Positions 16,843 to 24,577 of a stretch of DNA of 64,000 bases are shown piece after piece (positions within the stretch are counted from its first letter, which is position 1; each line of letters opens with the position of its first letter). The DNA comes from Psychrobacillus sp. FSL K6-4046. Lineage in GTDB: Bacteria; Bacillota; Bacilli; Bacillales_A; Planococcaceae. The translations under genes and the position numbers were made by a program. The stretch is taken from assembly GCF_038624605.1 (NCBI RefSeq), contig NZ_CP152020.1:1853312-1917311 (forward strand), written 5' to 3'. The notes under the pieces were generated by a model. That model saw only the letters and a list, made by a program, of their open reading frames with translations, was not told the origin of the DNA and ran no database searches.

Positions 16843-17253
16843 ATGTCTATAAAAGTAATCCATCATTACACTGAAAAGCATTTAACAGACTTGTATCAAT
16901 TATTTCAAAATGAATGGTGGACAAAAGAGCGTAGCTTAGCTGATATAAAAACAATGATTGATTTGAGTCATGTAACGATAGGCTTAGTTGATCAGGACTC
17001 AGGTGATCTAGTGGGTTTCGCAAGAGCAATTTCAGATGGGGTATACAGGGCGTTTATTTTTGATGTAATTGTAAAAGAAAACGGTCGGAAGCAAGGATAT
17101 GGGTTAACTCTAATGAACAGTCTGTTAAATCACTCAGTCATTCAGGATGTAGAGCGAGTCGAGCTTTATTGTCCTGAAAGATTAGTTTCCTACTATGAGC
17201 AATTTGGATTTTCTACCGATGTGAATGGTAGTACATTAATGAGGTTAAAATGA
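16843..17253 (+). CDS. GNAT-family N-acetyltransferase
   Basis: 136 aa with the acetyl-CoA-binding core: FDVIVKENGRKQGYGLTLMN (motif A, with the R/Q-x-x-G-x-G/A loop as RKQGYG) and YCPERLVSYYEQFGF (motif B). The substrate is unknown. TTGGAGGAG precedes the ATG. It stands alone between a terminator and the peptidase gene. Confidence 0.85.
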   Translation: MSIKVIHHYTEKHLTDLYQLFQNEWWTKERSLADIKTMIDLSHVTIGLVDQDSGDLVGFARAISDGVYRAFIFDVIVKENGRKQGYGLTLMNSLLNHSVIQDVERVELYCPERLVSYYEQFGFSTDVNGSTLMRLK

Positions 17254-17326
17254 TAACGGAAAGGACAAGGAACAGGGGGAAATATGGCTTTTATAGATTG
17301 ATTACCTTTACAAGGGGGGAAACAAA

Positions 17327-19282
17327 ATGATTGAAAGGAAATATCTAAGTATAGAAGAGATTATTTCATTACCAACTTTATCGGATATCCATATTAGTGA
17401 GGATGGTAAAAAAGTAGCGTTTGTTAAGAAGACAGCCAGCTGGCAACACAATAAATACAAAAATCATATATGGATATATGGAAAAGATAAAGAGGACTGT
17501 AACCCATTAACAACTAGAGATATAGAAAGTACATATCCGTTATGGGCTCCAAATTCTAAAGATATTGCATACCTTAGTCCAGTTGGTGAACAGGCTGATA
17601 AAAAGAATCAAATCTTTGTTAAATTGAAAGAAGGAAATAGCTCAGTTCAAATTACTGATGAAAAAGAAGGAGTCAGTAAATTCAAATGGGAGCCAACTGG
17701 CAAGGGTATATATTATCTTGCACAGTCAAAAGAATCTGAGGTACTAAATAAACGAAAGGAATTATATGGAGATTATCTTCATATAGGTAAGGAATACCAA
17801 AATAATTGTTTATATTATATAAATCTTGATAAAGAGGTACAAAATGACAATCCAGAAAAACAACATAAAGTAGTTCAACTTACCAATGGGAAAGATTTTC
17901 ATGTTCAAGAATTTGATATTTCATTAGACGGAAAAAAGGCAGTAATTTTGGCTACACCTAGCCCTGATATGGGTGATTATATGAAGAGTGACTTATACAT
18001 ATTGGATATTCAAGCTGTCGAGCTTCAAAAGCTGAATATAGATAGGCTATTGGGTGGCTGCGTTTGCTTCTCTCCAGCTGGCAACAAAATTTGTTACCAA
18101 GCAAGTATTAGGGAGAAAGATTACTATGAAACTCATATAGAAGACAGCACGTTAGAAATTTATGATATGAATAGTGGAAAGGTAATTCATCCGTTAACTG
18201 ATTTTGATAGTACGGTAGTTCCTATACGGTGGACAACTAAAGGGATTTTAATCAAATGGCAGGACAAAACTAATTACCTTATGGGATTGTTATCTGAGTA
18301 TGGAACGCTAGAAATGCTAAGTGAAAAAGTAGATAGTTTTATAATGAATGCTTACATAACGAAAGATGGAAATCATATATCCTATACTAAGGCTAAAATA
18401 AATGAAACCTTTGAAATCTATTTAAACGATAAAAAGATTACGAATGAAAACAGCTTTTTTAAAGGAAAGCTTAAAAGTAACAGGGAAGTAACCTCATGGA
18501 AAAGTAAGGATGGGGTTGATATAGAAGGGGTTTTATCAACACCAGTAGATTTAGACCCGAATAAAAAATATCCTTTATTAATGGTAATCCATGGTGGTCC
18601 TGCTTGGGCAGCATTCCCAATATTTTCGGACTGCTTTAATGAGAAGTATCCTATAGAGCAGTTTATAGAAAAAGGATTTATAGTTTTAGAACCTAACTAC
18701 AAGGGAAGTTCTGGTTATGGTAATGAATTCTTAAAAGCAAACTACAGAAAACTTGGAATTGCTAACTATGATGATATTATAGCTGGAGTAGATAAACTGG
18801 TTGACGTAGGGATTGCGGATAATGATAGGGTAGGAGTTATGGGATGGAGCAATGGAGGATATTTATCCGCATTTTGTTCTACTTTTAGTAATAGATTTAA
18901 AGCTGCTTCCGTTGGAGGTGGTATTACTAATTGGAGAACCCATTATGTTAATACAGATATACCATACTTTATTCGGATGTGTTTAGGAAATAATCCATGG
19001 AATGACCCAGAGATATATTCAAAAACGTCACCAATGCATTATATTACATCCGCCTCTACTCCGACTTTAATACAACACGGCGAAATGGATGCAAGAGTAC
19101 CCATTCCAAATGCATATGAGCTATATCAGGGATTAAAGGATATGGAAGTTGATACAGAGTTAGTTATATTTAAAGGGATGGCGTATAGTCCCGATCAACC
19201 GGGAATGAATGTGGCTATTATGAAACAGAATTTAATGTGGTTTTCACATTATATTCTTGGAGAAAGTATGAAGGACTTTTAG
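17327..19282 (+). CDS. S9-family (prolyl oligopeptidase-like) peptidase with Tyr at the catalytic His position
   Basis: 651 aa: an N-terminal beta-propeller with Asp-rich WD40-like repeats to about residue 390, then a C-terminal alpha/beta-hydrolase domain. The oxyanion region is MVIHGGPAWAAFP, the nucleophile elbow GVMGWSNGGY gives Ser508, and GEMDARVPI gives Asp588. In acylaminoacyl peptidases the His follows the Asp by 32 residues; here position 620 is Tyr (GMAYSPDQPG). It may be a non-hydrolytic member or use another residue. No signal peptide is seen, so it is cytosolic. The ATG follows AAGGGGGGAAAC. Confidence 0.88.
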   Translation: MIERKYLSIEEIISLPTLSDIHISEDGKKVAFVKKTASWQHNKYKNHIWIYGKDKEDCNPLTTRDIESTYPLWAPNSKDIAYLSPVGEQADKKNQIFVKLKEGNSSVQITDEKEGVSKFKWEPTGKGIYYLAQSKESEVLNKRKELYGDYLHIGKEYQNNCLYYINLDKEVQNDNPEKQHKVVQLTNGKDFHVQEFDISLDGKKAVILATPSPDMGDYMKSDLYILDIQAVELQKLNIDRLLGGCVCFSPAGNKICYQASIREKDYYETHIEDSTLEIYDMNSGKVIHPLTDFDSTVVPIRWTTKGILIKWQDKTNYLMGLLSEYGTLEMLSEKVDSFIMNAYITKDGNHISYTKAKINETFEIYLNDKKITNENSFFKGKLKSNREVTSWKSKDGVDIEGVLSTPVDLDPNKKYPLLMVIHGGPAWAAFPIFSDCFNEKYPIEQFIEKGFIVLEPNYKGSSGYGNEFLKANYRKLGIANYDDIIAGVDKLVDVGIADNDRVGVMGWSNGGYLSAFCSTFSNRFKAASVGGGITNWRTHYVNTDIPYFIRMCLGNNPWNDPEIYSKTSPMHYITSASTPTLIQHGEMDARVPIPNAYELYQGLKDMEVDTELVIFKGMAYSPDQPGMNVAIMKQNLMWFSHYILGESMKDF

Positions 19283-19332
19283 GAGTAATAATAAATGAAT
19301 CCCATAAAGCTATAAGTGTCTAATTCAAAATA

Positions 19333-19377
19333 AAGCTCCAGAAATTTTGCTTTTTGCAAAATTTTTGGAGCTTTTTA
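19333..19377. terminator. terminator between the S9 peptidase and the convergent Pmp3 gene
   Basis: A long stem (AAGCTCCAGAAATTTTGC from 19333, complement ending near 19372) with a T run after it. The 5' arm is A-rich, so it may work in both directions. Confidence 0.85.
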
Positions 19378-19409
19378 GAGGGGCAATTTTATTCCCTGCA
19401 AATATTCGA

Positions 19410-19610
19410 TTATTTATTATTCCTTTTTATTAGCTCTGTTTGTTTAAGCATTCGTTTATTTGCTTTATGGTCATGTACTACAAGGATAGCATGAATAATT
19501 CCAGGTACGTAACCTAAAAAACATAGTAGTAAATTAAGAAAAGCTTGAAATGGCTTCCCGGAGAATAAAACTGCTACTGGTGGTAACACAATAGCTAAAA
19601 GATACATCAT
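19410..19610 (-). CDS. Pmp3/YqaE-family small membrane protein
   Basis: 66 aa with two membrane helices and the family pattern LLAIVLPPVAVL, NLLLCFLGYVPGIIHAI. The Pmp3/UPF0057 family proteins are small proteolipids linked in yeast and plants to membrane potential and stress; the bacterial role is unclear. The start is set at the ATG pair near 19610 because AAGGAGC (complement of 19619-19625) lies 8 nt upstream. A longer in-frame extension to 19643 would pass through that site. Confidence 0.85.
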   Translation of the reverse strand: MMYLLAIVLPPVAVLFSGKPFQAFLNLLLCFLGYVPGIIHAILVVHDHKANKRMLKQTELIKRNNK

Positions 19611-19720
19611 AGTTACTAGCTCCTTACAAGGATTTGTACACAATCATACAGAACAACTTGTAGGATTAGCAAACTATAACATAGTGGTATATAATGGGTA
19701 CTTTTCCTGAAGTAATAATA

Positions 19721-20533
19721 TTAATTAATGCTTTCTAATGCAATCTTTAAATTAGGGTAAATGACATCTGCAGCCACATCTATTCCTTCATTAATGGTCA
19801 TTTTAGCTAAATCAGGGCAAATCCCTGTTGCCATAACACTAATTCCCATTATACGAATCATTTGAACCAATTCGTTTATATATTGAACGTTTCCTTTATC
19901 GATTTTATATACCCCTGAAAAGTCAATTATAACGTAAAACACACCAGCACTTGCTATTTTAGGAGTTAAATTTTCTATCATATAGTCTATCCGATATGTA
20001 TCAATGTGTCCTACCAATGGCAAAACTATAATTCCTTCTTTAACAGGAACTATTGGTGCTCCGACCTTTGCTAATTCCATTTGGGACATCTTTTGGTATT
20101 CGCTTGCTAGATACTCATAATTGGCAACCGTTTCGTTAAGGCTCATATCTAACATTCTGTTAACCTGTTTAATCAATTTACTTAGCTCTTTCAAATTAAG
20201 ATCGAATGTGATTGCTAAATTAGTCAGTATGTCAGTAATTACATTGCGAGTAGGGAGATATCTGACTACTAGGGTAGATAGATTACCATCAAGAGAAACC
20301 ATTGCTGCATTCTTTTTACTCCATATTAATAAGGATTCAGGGATTTTCTCCTCACCACTTAAAATATACTCTCCTATAAAGGTAACAAACTCAATATACA
20401 TATTTTTAGCTTGTTCCTGTTCCCAACGAGGTATATCCATATCAAGAGAATTGATTACCTCATCAACGATATTACTAGCCAACAATTCTTTATTATTAAA
20501 GATATAATCTGAAATACTAATAAGTGGGCTCAT
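19721..20533 (-). CDS. RsbR-type STAS-domain protein (stressosome paralogue)
   Basis: 270 aa: an N-terminal globin-like sensor region (residues 1-140) and a C-terminal STAS domain (about 160-270; VIIDFSGVYKID, MGISVMATGICPDLA). RsbR paralogues form the stressosome that controls RsbT and sigma-B. In RsbRA the kinase RsbT phosphorylates two threonines in the STAS domain. At the aligned positions this protein has Lys213 (VYKIDKGN) and Met245 (DLAKMTINEG, with Thr246 next to it), so normal phosphorylation is unlikely. The ATG follows AAAGGGAGAAG. It is not next to rsbS or rsbT. Confidence 0.85.
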   Translation of the reverse strand: MSPLISISDYIFNNKELLASNIVDEVINSLDMDIPRWEQEQAKNMYIEFVTFIGEYILSGEEKIPESLLIWSKKNAAMVSLDGNLSTLVVRYLPTRNVITDILTNLAITFDLNLKELSKLIKQVNRMLDMSLNETVANYEYLASEYQKMSQMELAKVGAPIVPVKEGIIVLPLVGHIDTYRIDYMIENLTPKIASAGVFYVIIDFSGVYKIDKGNVQYINELVQMIRIMGISVMATGICPDLAKMTINEGIDVAADVIYPNLKIALESIN

Positions 20534-20731
20534 ATTTCTTCTCCCTTTTTTTTGCCTTCTTACTCATCATAAAAATTCATTTCTTTTAAGTCAAGCTTTC
20601 TCTTGTTAAAGTAGAATATTCTATAACCAAGAGAGATTAAAATTATGATTTCAAGCAGGTAAAAACGTTAATATGATAGAACATAGTATTACATTAGAAA
20701 ATTGAAAAGATGCTAAAGAGTCGAATAACTA

Positions 20732-20863
20732 ATGTTAGCAGGGGGTTACGAAGTTGAGGTGAATCCCATTATATATGGACCTGTTACTGGCTTATGGATG
20801 CCACCTGAAGAGAATAGTGCTGAACTTATAGTTGAGAAGGCATTAAACCTATTAATAAATTAA
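20732..20863 (+). pseudogene. 43-codon C-terminal remnant of an unidentified gene
   Basis: The frame reads MLAGGYEVEVNPIIYGPVTG then LWMPPEENSAELIVEKALNLL and a stop. It looks like a genuine protein end (Gly/Pro turn, then an amphipathic helix) but has no ribosome-binding site, and stop codons close the frame directly upstream (20726). I take it as the tail of a deleted gene. I could not name the family. Confidence 0.35.
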
Positions 20864-20916
20864 TTATTAAGAAAATATGCTAAGTAAGTCATGTAACAAT
20901 GATTGAGCCAATATAA

Positions 20917-20953
20917 ATAAAACCCATTTTGAAATATCAAAATGGGTTTTATA
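20917..20953 (-). terminator. terminator of the CNNM-type gene
   Basis: AAAACCCATTTT (20919-20930) pairs with AAAATGGGTTTT (20939-20950). On the minus strand it follows the stop codon at 20961 and ends in a T run. Confidence 0.85.
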
Positions 20954-20960
20954 TATTAAA

Positions 20961-22262
20961 TTAAGCATTAAATTTTTGTACTTCGATAAATTGGATATGA
21001 TTGTCTTGTTTTTCATTGATGGAGAATATATAACCTCCATACTCAATTTGTTCATCCATGTGTAACTCTATGTCCTGAGTGTAATACCATCCACCAATTG
21101 TATCTACATCAGGATTATAAAGATCTATTTTCAACAATTTCGCGACATCATCAAGTAACACATTTGTGTGAATGATATAGTGGTCTTCTTTGACTTTCCG
21201 AACATCTGCTATTTCGTCGTCATCAAATTCATCTCGGATTTCTCCTACAATTTCCTCCAAGATATCTTCAACGGTTACAAGTCCAGACGTACCACCATAT
21301 TCATCTAACAATATAGCCATATGAATACGCTCTTTTTGCATTTTTAATAACAGACTATTAATCGGAGTAGTTTCTATAGTATTAATCACAGGATTAACAA
21401 AATCCTCTATATTGAAGTTTTCCAATGTTATACGATTATTAATACCTAGAGTTAAGAAATCTTTAATATTAATAAATCCAATGATATTATCTCTATCTTC
21501 TTCATAAACAGGGTAGCGTGTATAACGTTCCTCTGAAATCGTAGTTAATACCTCATTAAAGGTAGCTTTTCTTTCAAAACCAATAATTTGAGTACGAGGT
21601 ACCATGATTTCACGAGCAATGCGGTCATCGAATTCAAATACATTATTTACATACTTCAATTCATTTTGGTTAATTTCCCCGCTCTTATAACTCTCCGCAA
21701 GTAATAATCGAAGCTCTTCTTCTGTGTGAGATAGTTCATGTTCTGATGCTGGTCTCATACCAAAAAGCCCAACGAGCAAGCGAGCAGATCCATTTAGGAA
21801 CCAAATGAATGGATATAGGATTTTATAGAAAATCATAATCGGTTTAGCAAAAACAAGGGTAACTGCTTCTGCTTTTTGGATAGCTATTGTTTTTGGAGCC
21901 AACTCACCGACCACGACATGTAAAAAAGTAGCGATTAAAAATGCAGCACCAATCGTAAAGTAATGAATGTTGTCCGTACTAATTCCAATTGTTTCAAACA
22001 ATGGATGTAGGATAAATTCGAATGTCGATTCACCAACCATCCCTATTCCTAAAGCAGTTACAGTAATACCAAGCTGACAGGCAGACAGGTATTCATCTAA
22101 GCGTGATGTAACTTGTTTTGCAGCCTTAGAACCTTTACGACCTTCTGCTACTAACTGATCTATTCTGGAATGACGTACCTTTACGATAGCAAACTCCGTA
22201 GCTACGAAGAATGCGGTTAAAGCGATTAATATGACAAAAATAGTTAAATTCAATGCGGTCAA
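20961..22262 (-). CDS. CNNM/DUF21-CBS-CorC_HlyC membrane protein (hemolysin-like)
   Basis: 433 aa in the usual order: a DUF21 membrane region (residues 1-190: FVILIALTAFFVATEFAIVK, LGITVTALGIGMVGE, VVVGELAPKTIAIQ), a CBS pair (about 205-335; IMVPRTQIIGFERKA, AILLDEYGGTSGLVT) and a C-terminal transporter-associated domain. Family members take part in magnesium and other cation homeostasis. The start is TTG 22262. The only good Shine-Dalgarno (AGGAGGTG) lies about 30 nt upstream, separated by a perfect 8-bp hairpin. It follows a MerR gene closely. Confidence 0.9.
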   Translation of the reverse strand: MTALNLTIFVILIALTAFFVATEFAIVKVRHSRIDQLVAEGRKGSKAAKQVTSRLDEYLSACQLGITVTALGIGMVGESTFEFILHPLFETIGISTDNIHYFTIGAAFLIATFLHVVVGELAPKTIAIQKAEAVTLVFAKPIMIFYKILYPFIWFLNGSARLLVGLFGMRPASEHELSHTEEELRLLLAESYKSGEINQNELKYVNNVFEFDDRIAREIMVPRTQIIGFERKATFNEVLTTISEERYTRYPVYEEDRDNIIGFINIKDFLTLGINNRITLENFNIEDFVNPVINTIETTPINSLLLKMQKERIHMAILLDEYGGTSGLVTVEDILEEIVGEIRDEFDDDEIADVRKVKEDHYIIHTNVLLDDVAKLLKIDLYNPDVDTIGGWYYTQDIELHMDEQIEYGGYIFSINEKQDNHIQFIEVQKFNA

Positions 22263-22268
22263 TAAGTT

Positions 22269-22300
22269 GTCTTACTCGAAAGTAAGACTTCACCTCCTAA
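22269..22300 (-). promoter_or_regulatory. Shine-Dalgarno plus hairpin spacer before the CNNM start
   Basis: On the minus strand AGGAGGTG is followed by GTCTTACT-TTCG-AGTAAGAC, a perfect 8-bp stem with a TTCG loop, then AACTTA and the TTG start. Without the 20-nt hairpin the spacing would be about 10 nt, so folding would place the start at normal distance. The Shine-Dalgarno overlaps the stop codon of the MerR gene. Confidence 0.55.
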
Positions 22301-22698
22301 GTGATTAATAATAATAAGGATTGCATAAGAGCAACACTTTCTGATGAAACTTTCTGTTTGATGGAATGCTTTGTGTTATCTTCCTTCTCATTTATTTGTT
22401 CCAATAAGTGAGAAACTTCTTTTTCTAAATATTGCATCTGTAATCGTATTTCCTGGATATCAATCTCTTCTATACTATCTTTGGCAAGCTCTCTTTTTAT
22501 TTCTTCAAGTGACATACCTTTTAACTTTTTCTCTTCTATAACTCTTAGTCTTTCAATAGCCTCATAAGGGTAGTAACGATAGTTGGAACTAGAACGTTCA
22601 GCATCTAATAGCCCTAGAGTAGTATAATAATCGATGGTACGCTTAGTAATGCCACTTTTTTCAGCTAACTCGCCAATTCTTAGTTTCTCTGTCCCAAT
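22297..22698 (-). CDS. MerR-family transcriptional regulator, probable ATT start
   Basis: MerR winged helix-turn-helix at the N-terminus (LRIGELAEKSGITKRTIDYY, LGLLDAERSSSNYRYY, AIERLRVIEEKKLKGMSLEE) followed by a coiled coil (MQYLEKEVSHLLEQI) and a short tail. The frame is open to TTG 22758, but that codon lies in the -35 box of a good promoter. The only Shine-Dalgarno (TTAGGAGT, complement of 22705-22712) precedes an ATT at 22698, and homologues start about five residues before LRIGELA. No ATG, GTG or TTG fits. The effector is unknown. It is co-directional with the CNNM gene and probably regulates it. Confidence 0.8.
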   Translation of the reverse strand: MGTEKLRIGELAEKSGITKRTIDYYTTLGLLDAERSSSNYRYYPYEAIERLRVIEEKKLKGMSLEEIKRELAKDSIEEIDIQEIRLQMQYLEKEVSHLLEQINEKEDNTKHSIKQKVSSESVALMQSLLLLIT

Positions 22699-22729
22699 AG
22701 TATCACTCCTAACCGTAACGTTAGGGTTT

Positions 22730-22758
22730 AGTATAGTATGAATTTGAGGTAAATGCAA
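22730..22758 (-). promoter_or_regulatory. sigma-A promoter of the merR-CNNM unit
   Basis: On the minus strand TTGCAT (22758-22753) and TATACT (22735-22730) are 17 nt apart. Just downstream lies CCTAACGTTACGGTTAGG (22725-22708), an imperfect palindrome at the transcription start that could be the regulator's operator. Confidence 0.65.
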
Positions 22759-22994
22759 GGAACATGAAGGATTACAAGCTGTGAGAAGTTGAGGATTAAA
22801 GCAATTTCTTGATTCTAATTTGAACGAAAAGTTATTATTAAATAATAACTTTTTCTTACATGACCTATAGTTTATCTAAGAAATCGAATCAATGAATACG
22901 ATGTTCTTGTTATAATTGTAGAGTAGGAGAAACTACATGTAACTTATTAAAGGTAGTTTTCTGGAAAATGCATTATGCATAAATGGAGGATGCT

Positions 22995-23465
22995 ATGAAT
23001 ATCAGGCTTGCGCAGAAAAAAGATATAGCTCAGTTAATTCAAATGCGTTGGGATTTTACAATAGAACATAATGAAAAAGCGGCTGATCATAATCTAGAGG
23101 AATTTCAAATGGAATGTAGACAATTTTTGGAACGAGCAATCGAAAGTAATTCATGGGTTATATGGATTGCAGAAATAAATGAACAGGTAGTATCTCATAT
23201 TTATATGGAGCTTATTCATAAGGTTCCTCGTCCAGGTAGAATTACTCATCCATTTGTATATATGACCAATGTTTACACTATTCCCGCGGAACGAAACAAA
23301 GGAATTGGCTCTAATCTTCTTACAGTAGTGAATAAATGGGTGGAATCGAACGAGTACGAGTTTGTTATCGTTTGGCCAAGTGATGATAGTATTGAGTTTT
23401 ATAAACGTAAAGGTTATATCAGCTGTAATGAAGCAATGACATTTACGCCTTCAATTAAGAGTTAA
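22995..23465 (+). CDS. GNAT-family N-acetyltransferase
   Basis: 156 aa; the acetyl-CoA-binding motif is VYTIPAERNKGIGSNLL and the next strand-helix is VWPSDDSIEFYKRKGY. The N-terminal RLAQKKDIAQLIQMRWDF is a typical GNAT helix. ATG 22995 is used because GGAGG at 22985-22989 is the ribosome-binding site and overlaps the earlier ATG 22983. The acceptor substrate is unknown. It is followed 23 nt later by an SRPBCC gene in the same direction. Confidence 0.85.
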   Translation: MNIRLAQKKDIAQLIQMRWDFTIEHNEKAADHNLEEFQMECRQFLERAIESNSWVIWIAEINEQVVSHIYMELIHKVPRPGRITHPFVYMTNVYTIPAERNKGIGSNLLTVVNKWVESNEYEFVIVWPSDDSIEFYKRKGYISCNEAMTFTPSIKS

Positions 23466-23488
23466 CCTATTTACGAAAGGGAAAAATA

Positions 23489-23953
23489 ATGCCAACTATT
23501 ATATATGAGATTTTAATAGATGCTCCAATAGATCTTTGCTTTGATTTATCACGGGATGTAGCCATACACACTCAAACGACTGGAAAAACAAAGGAAAAGG
23601 CTGTTGGTGGTAAAGTAAAAGGGTTATTAGAAAAAGGAGATAGTGTAACATTGGAAGCTACACACTTCGGTGTTCGGCAAAGGTTAACTGCAAAAATTAT
23701 TGAGATGGACAAGCCTCATACTTTTAGAGACGTTATGGTAAGCGGAGCCTTCCATTCATTTACACACACCCATCAATTTAGCAGACAAGAAAATGGTACA
23801 TTGGTAAGGGATGAGTTTGTGTATCGTTCCCCTTTGGGAATTCTGGGGAGGTTGGCAGATTTATTATTCCTCGAAAAATACATGACAAATTTCATTAAAC
23901 GTCGTTCTCTGGAATTAAAAAGGATAGCGGAGAGCATAGAAAGTAAAAGCTAA
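23489..23953 (+). CDS. SRPBCC-family (START-like) ligand-binding protein
   Basis: 154 aa: an N-terminal strand and helix IYEILIDAPIDLCFDLSRD, central strands (TAKIIEMDKPHTFRDVMVSG, HSFTHTHQFS) and a long C-terminal helix FIKRRSLELKRIAESIES. This is the polyketide-cyclase/START helix-grip fold; related Bacillus proteins are sometimes called cell-division-inhibitor-like. The ligand is unknown. It has GAAAGGG upstream and sits 23 nt after the GNAT, so the two are probably co-transcribed. Confidence 0.75.
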   Translation: MPTIIYEILIDAPIDLCFDLSRDVAIHTQTTGKTKEKAVGGKVKGLLEKGDSVTLEATHFGVRQRLTAKIIEMDKPHTFRDVMVSGAFHSFTHTHQFSRQENGTLVRDEFVYRSPLGILGRLADLLFLEKYMTNFIKRRSLELKRIAESIESKS

Positions 23954-24034
23954 AACGGAATTTTAAATTTGTTGCTTAATGTTCTATTTTAATAGTTTTG
24001 TAATCTAATATCATTAGAAATGGAGAGGATATAA

Positions 24035-24490
24035 TTGGCAATTACTACTATGAGTTCAACTGCAAATTTAGTGGGTAAGCTTCAAGTGGAGGTTGGAACA
24101 CGCGGACATCAAGTTATCATCGACGAACCGGAACGATTAGGTGGTACAGACGAAGGTATGAATCCTTTAGAATTATTACTTTCATCGCTAGGAGCCTGTC
24201 AAACAATTGTTGCGCAAATGTCAGCAAAGAAATTTGGCATTCAGTACGATCATATATCTGTTGATTTAGAAGGCGATATTGATACGGATGGTTTCCTTGG
24301 ACTTTCAGATATTCGTCCTGGTTTTTTAGAGGTAAGATATAAAGTTAATATTCAATCTAATGAATCGCCTGAGAAAATTGAAGAATTCATTACATATGTA
24401 GAGGATCATTGTCCCGCACTCGACTCTTTAATTAATGGTGTTAAGGTTGTTTCTCAAGGTATAGAGATTCAACAAACAGACAAGATATAA
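24035..24490 (+). CDS. OsmC-family protein
   Basis: 151 aa OsmC/Ohr-fold protein: the N-terminal strand hairpin GKLQVEVGTRGHQVIIDEP, GMNPLELLLSSLGACQTIVAQ with the first reactive Cys on the long helix, and EDHCPALDSLI with the second Cys. Ohr/OsmC proteins reduce organic peroxides with this Cys pair; this one belongs to the YhfA/OsmC-like branch. The start is TTG with GGAGAGGAT upstream. Confidence 0.85.
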   Translation: MAITTMSSTANLVGKLQVEVGTRGHQVIIDEPERLGGTDEGMNPLELLLSSLGACQTIVAQMSAKKFGIQYDHISVDLEGDIDTDGFLGLSDIRPGFLEVRYKVNIQSNESPEKIEEFITYVEDHCPALDSLINGVKVVSQGIEIQQTDKI

Positions 24491-24493
24491 TGC

Positions 24494-24542
24494 AAAAAAG
24501 CTATGGAGATTTTACAGTCGTAAAATTTCCATAGCTTTTTTA
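24494..24542. terminator. bidirectional terminator between osmC-like and namA
   Basis: A stem built on AAGCTATGGA and TCCATAGCTT plus an inner A/T-rich stem, with A and T runs on both sides. It suits both convergent genes. Confidence 0.85.
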
Positions 24543-24577
24543 TATTTGTTTTCAATTTTGGTTCTGCTTTTAAGGCT

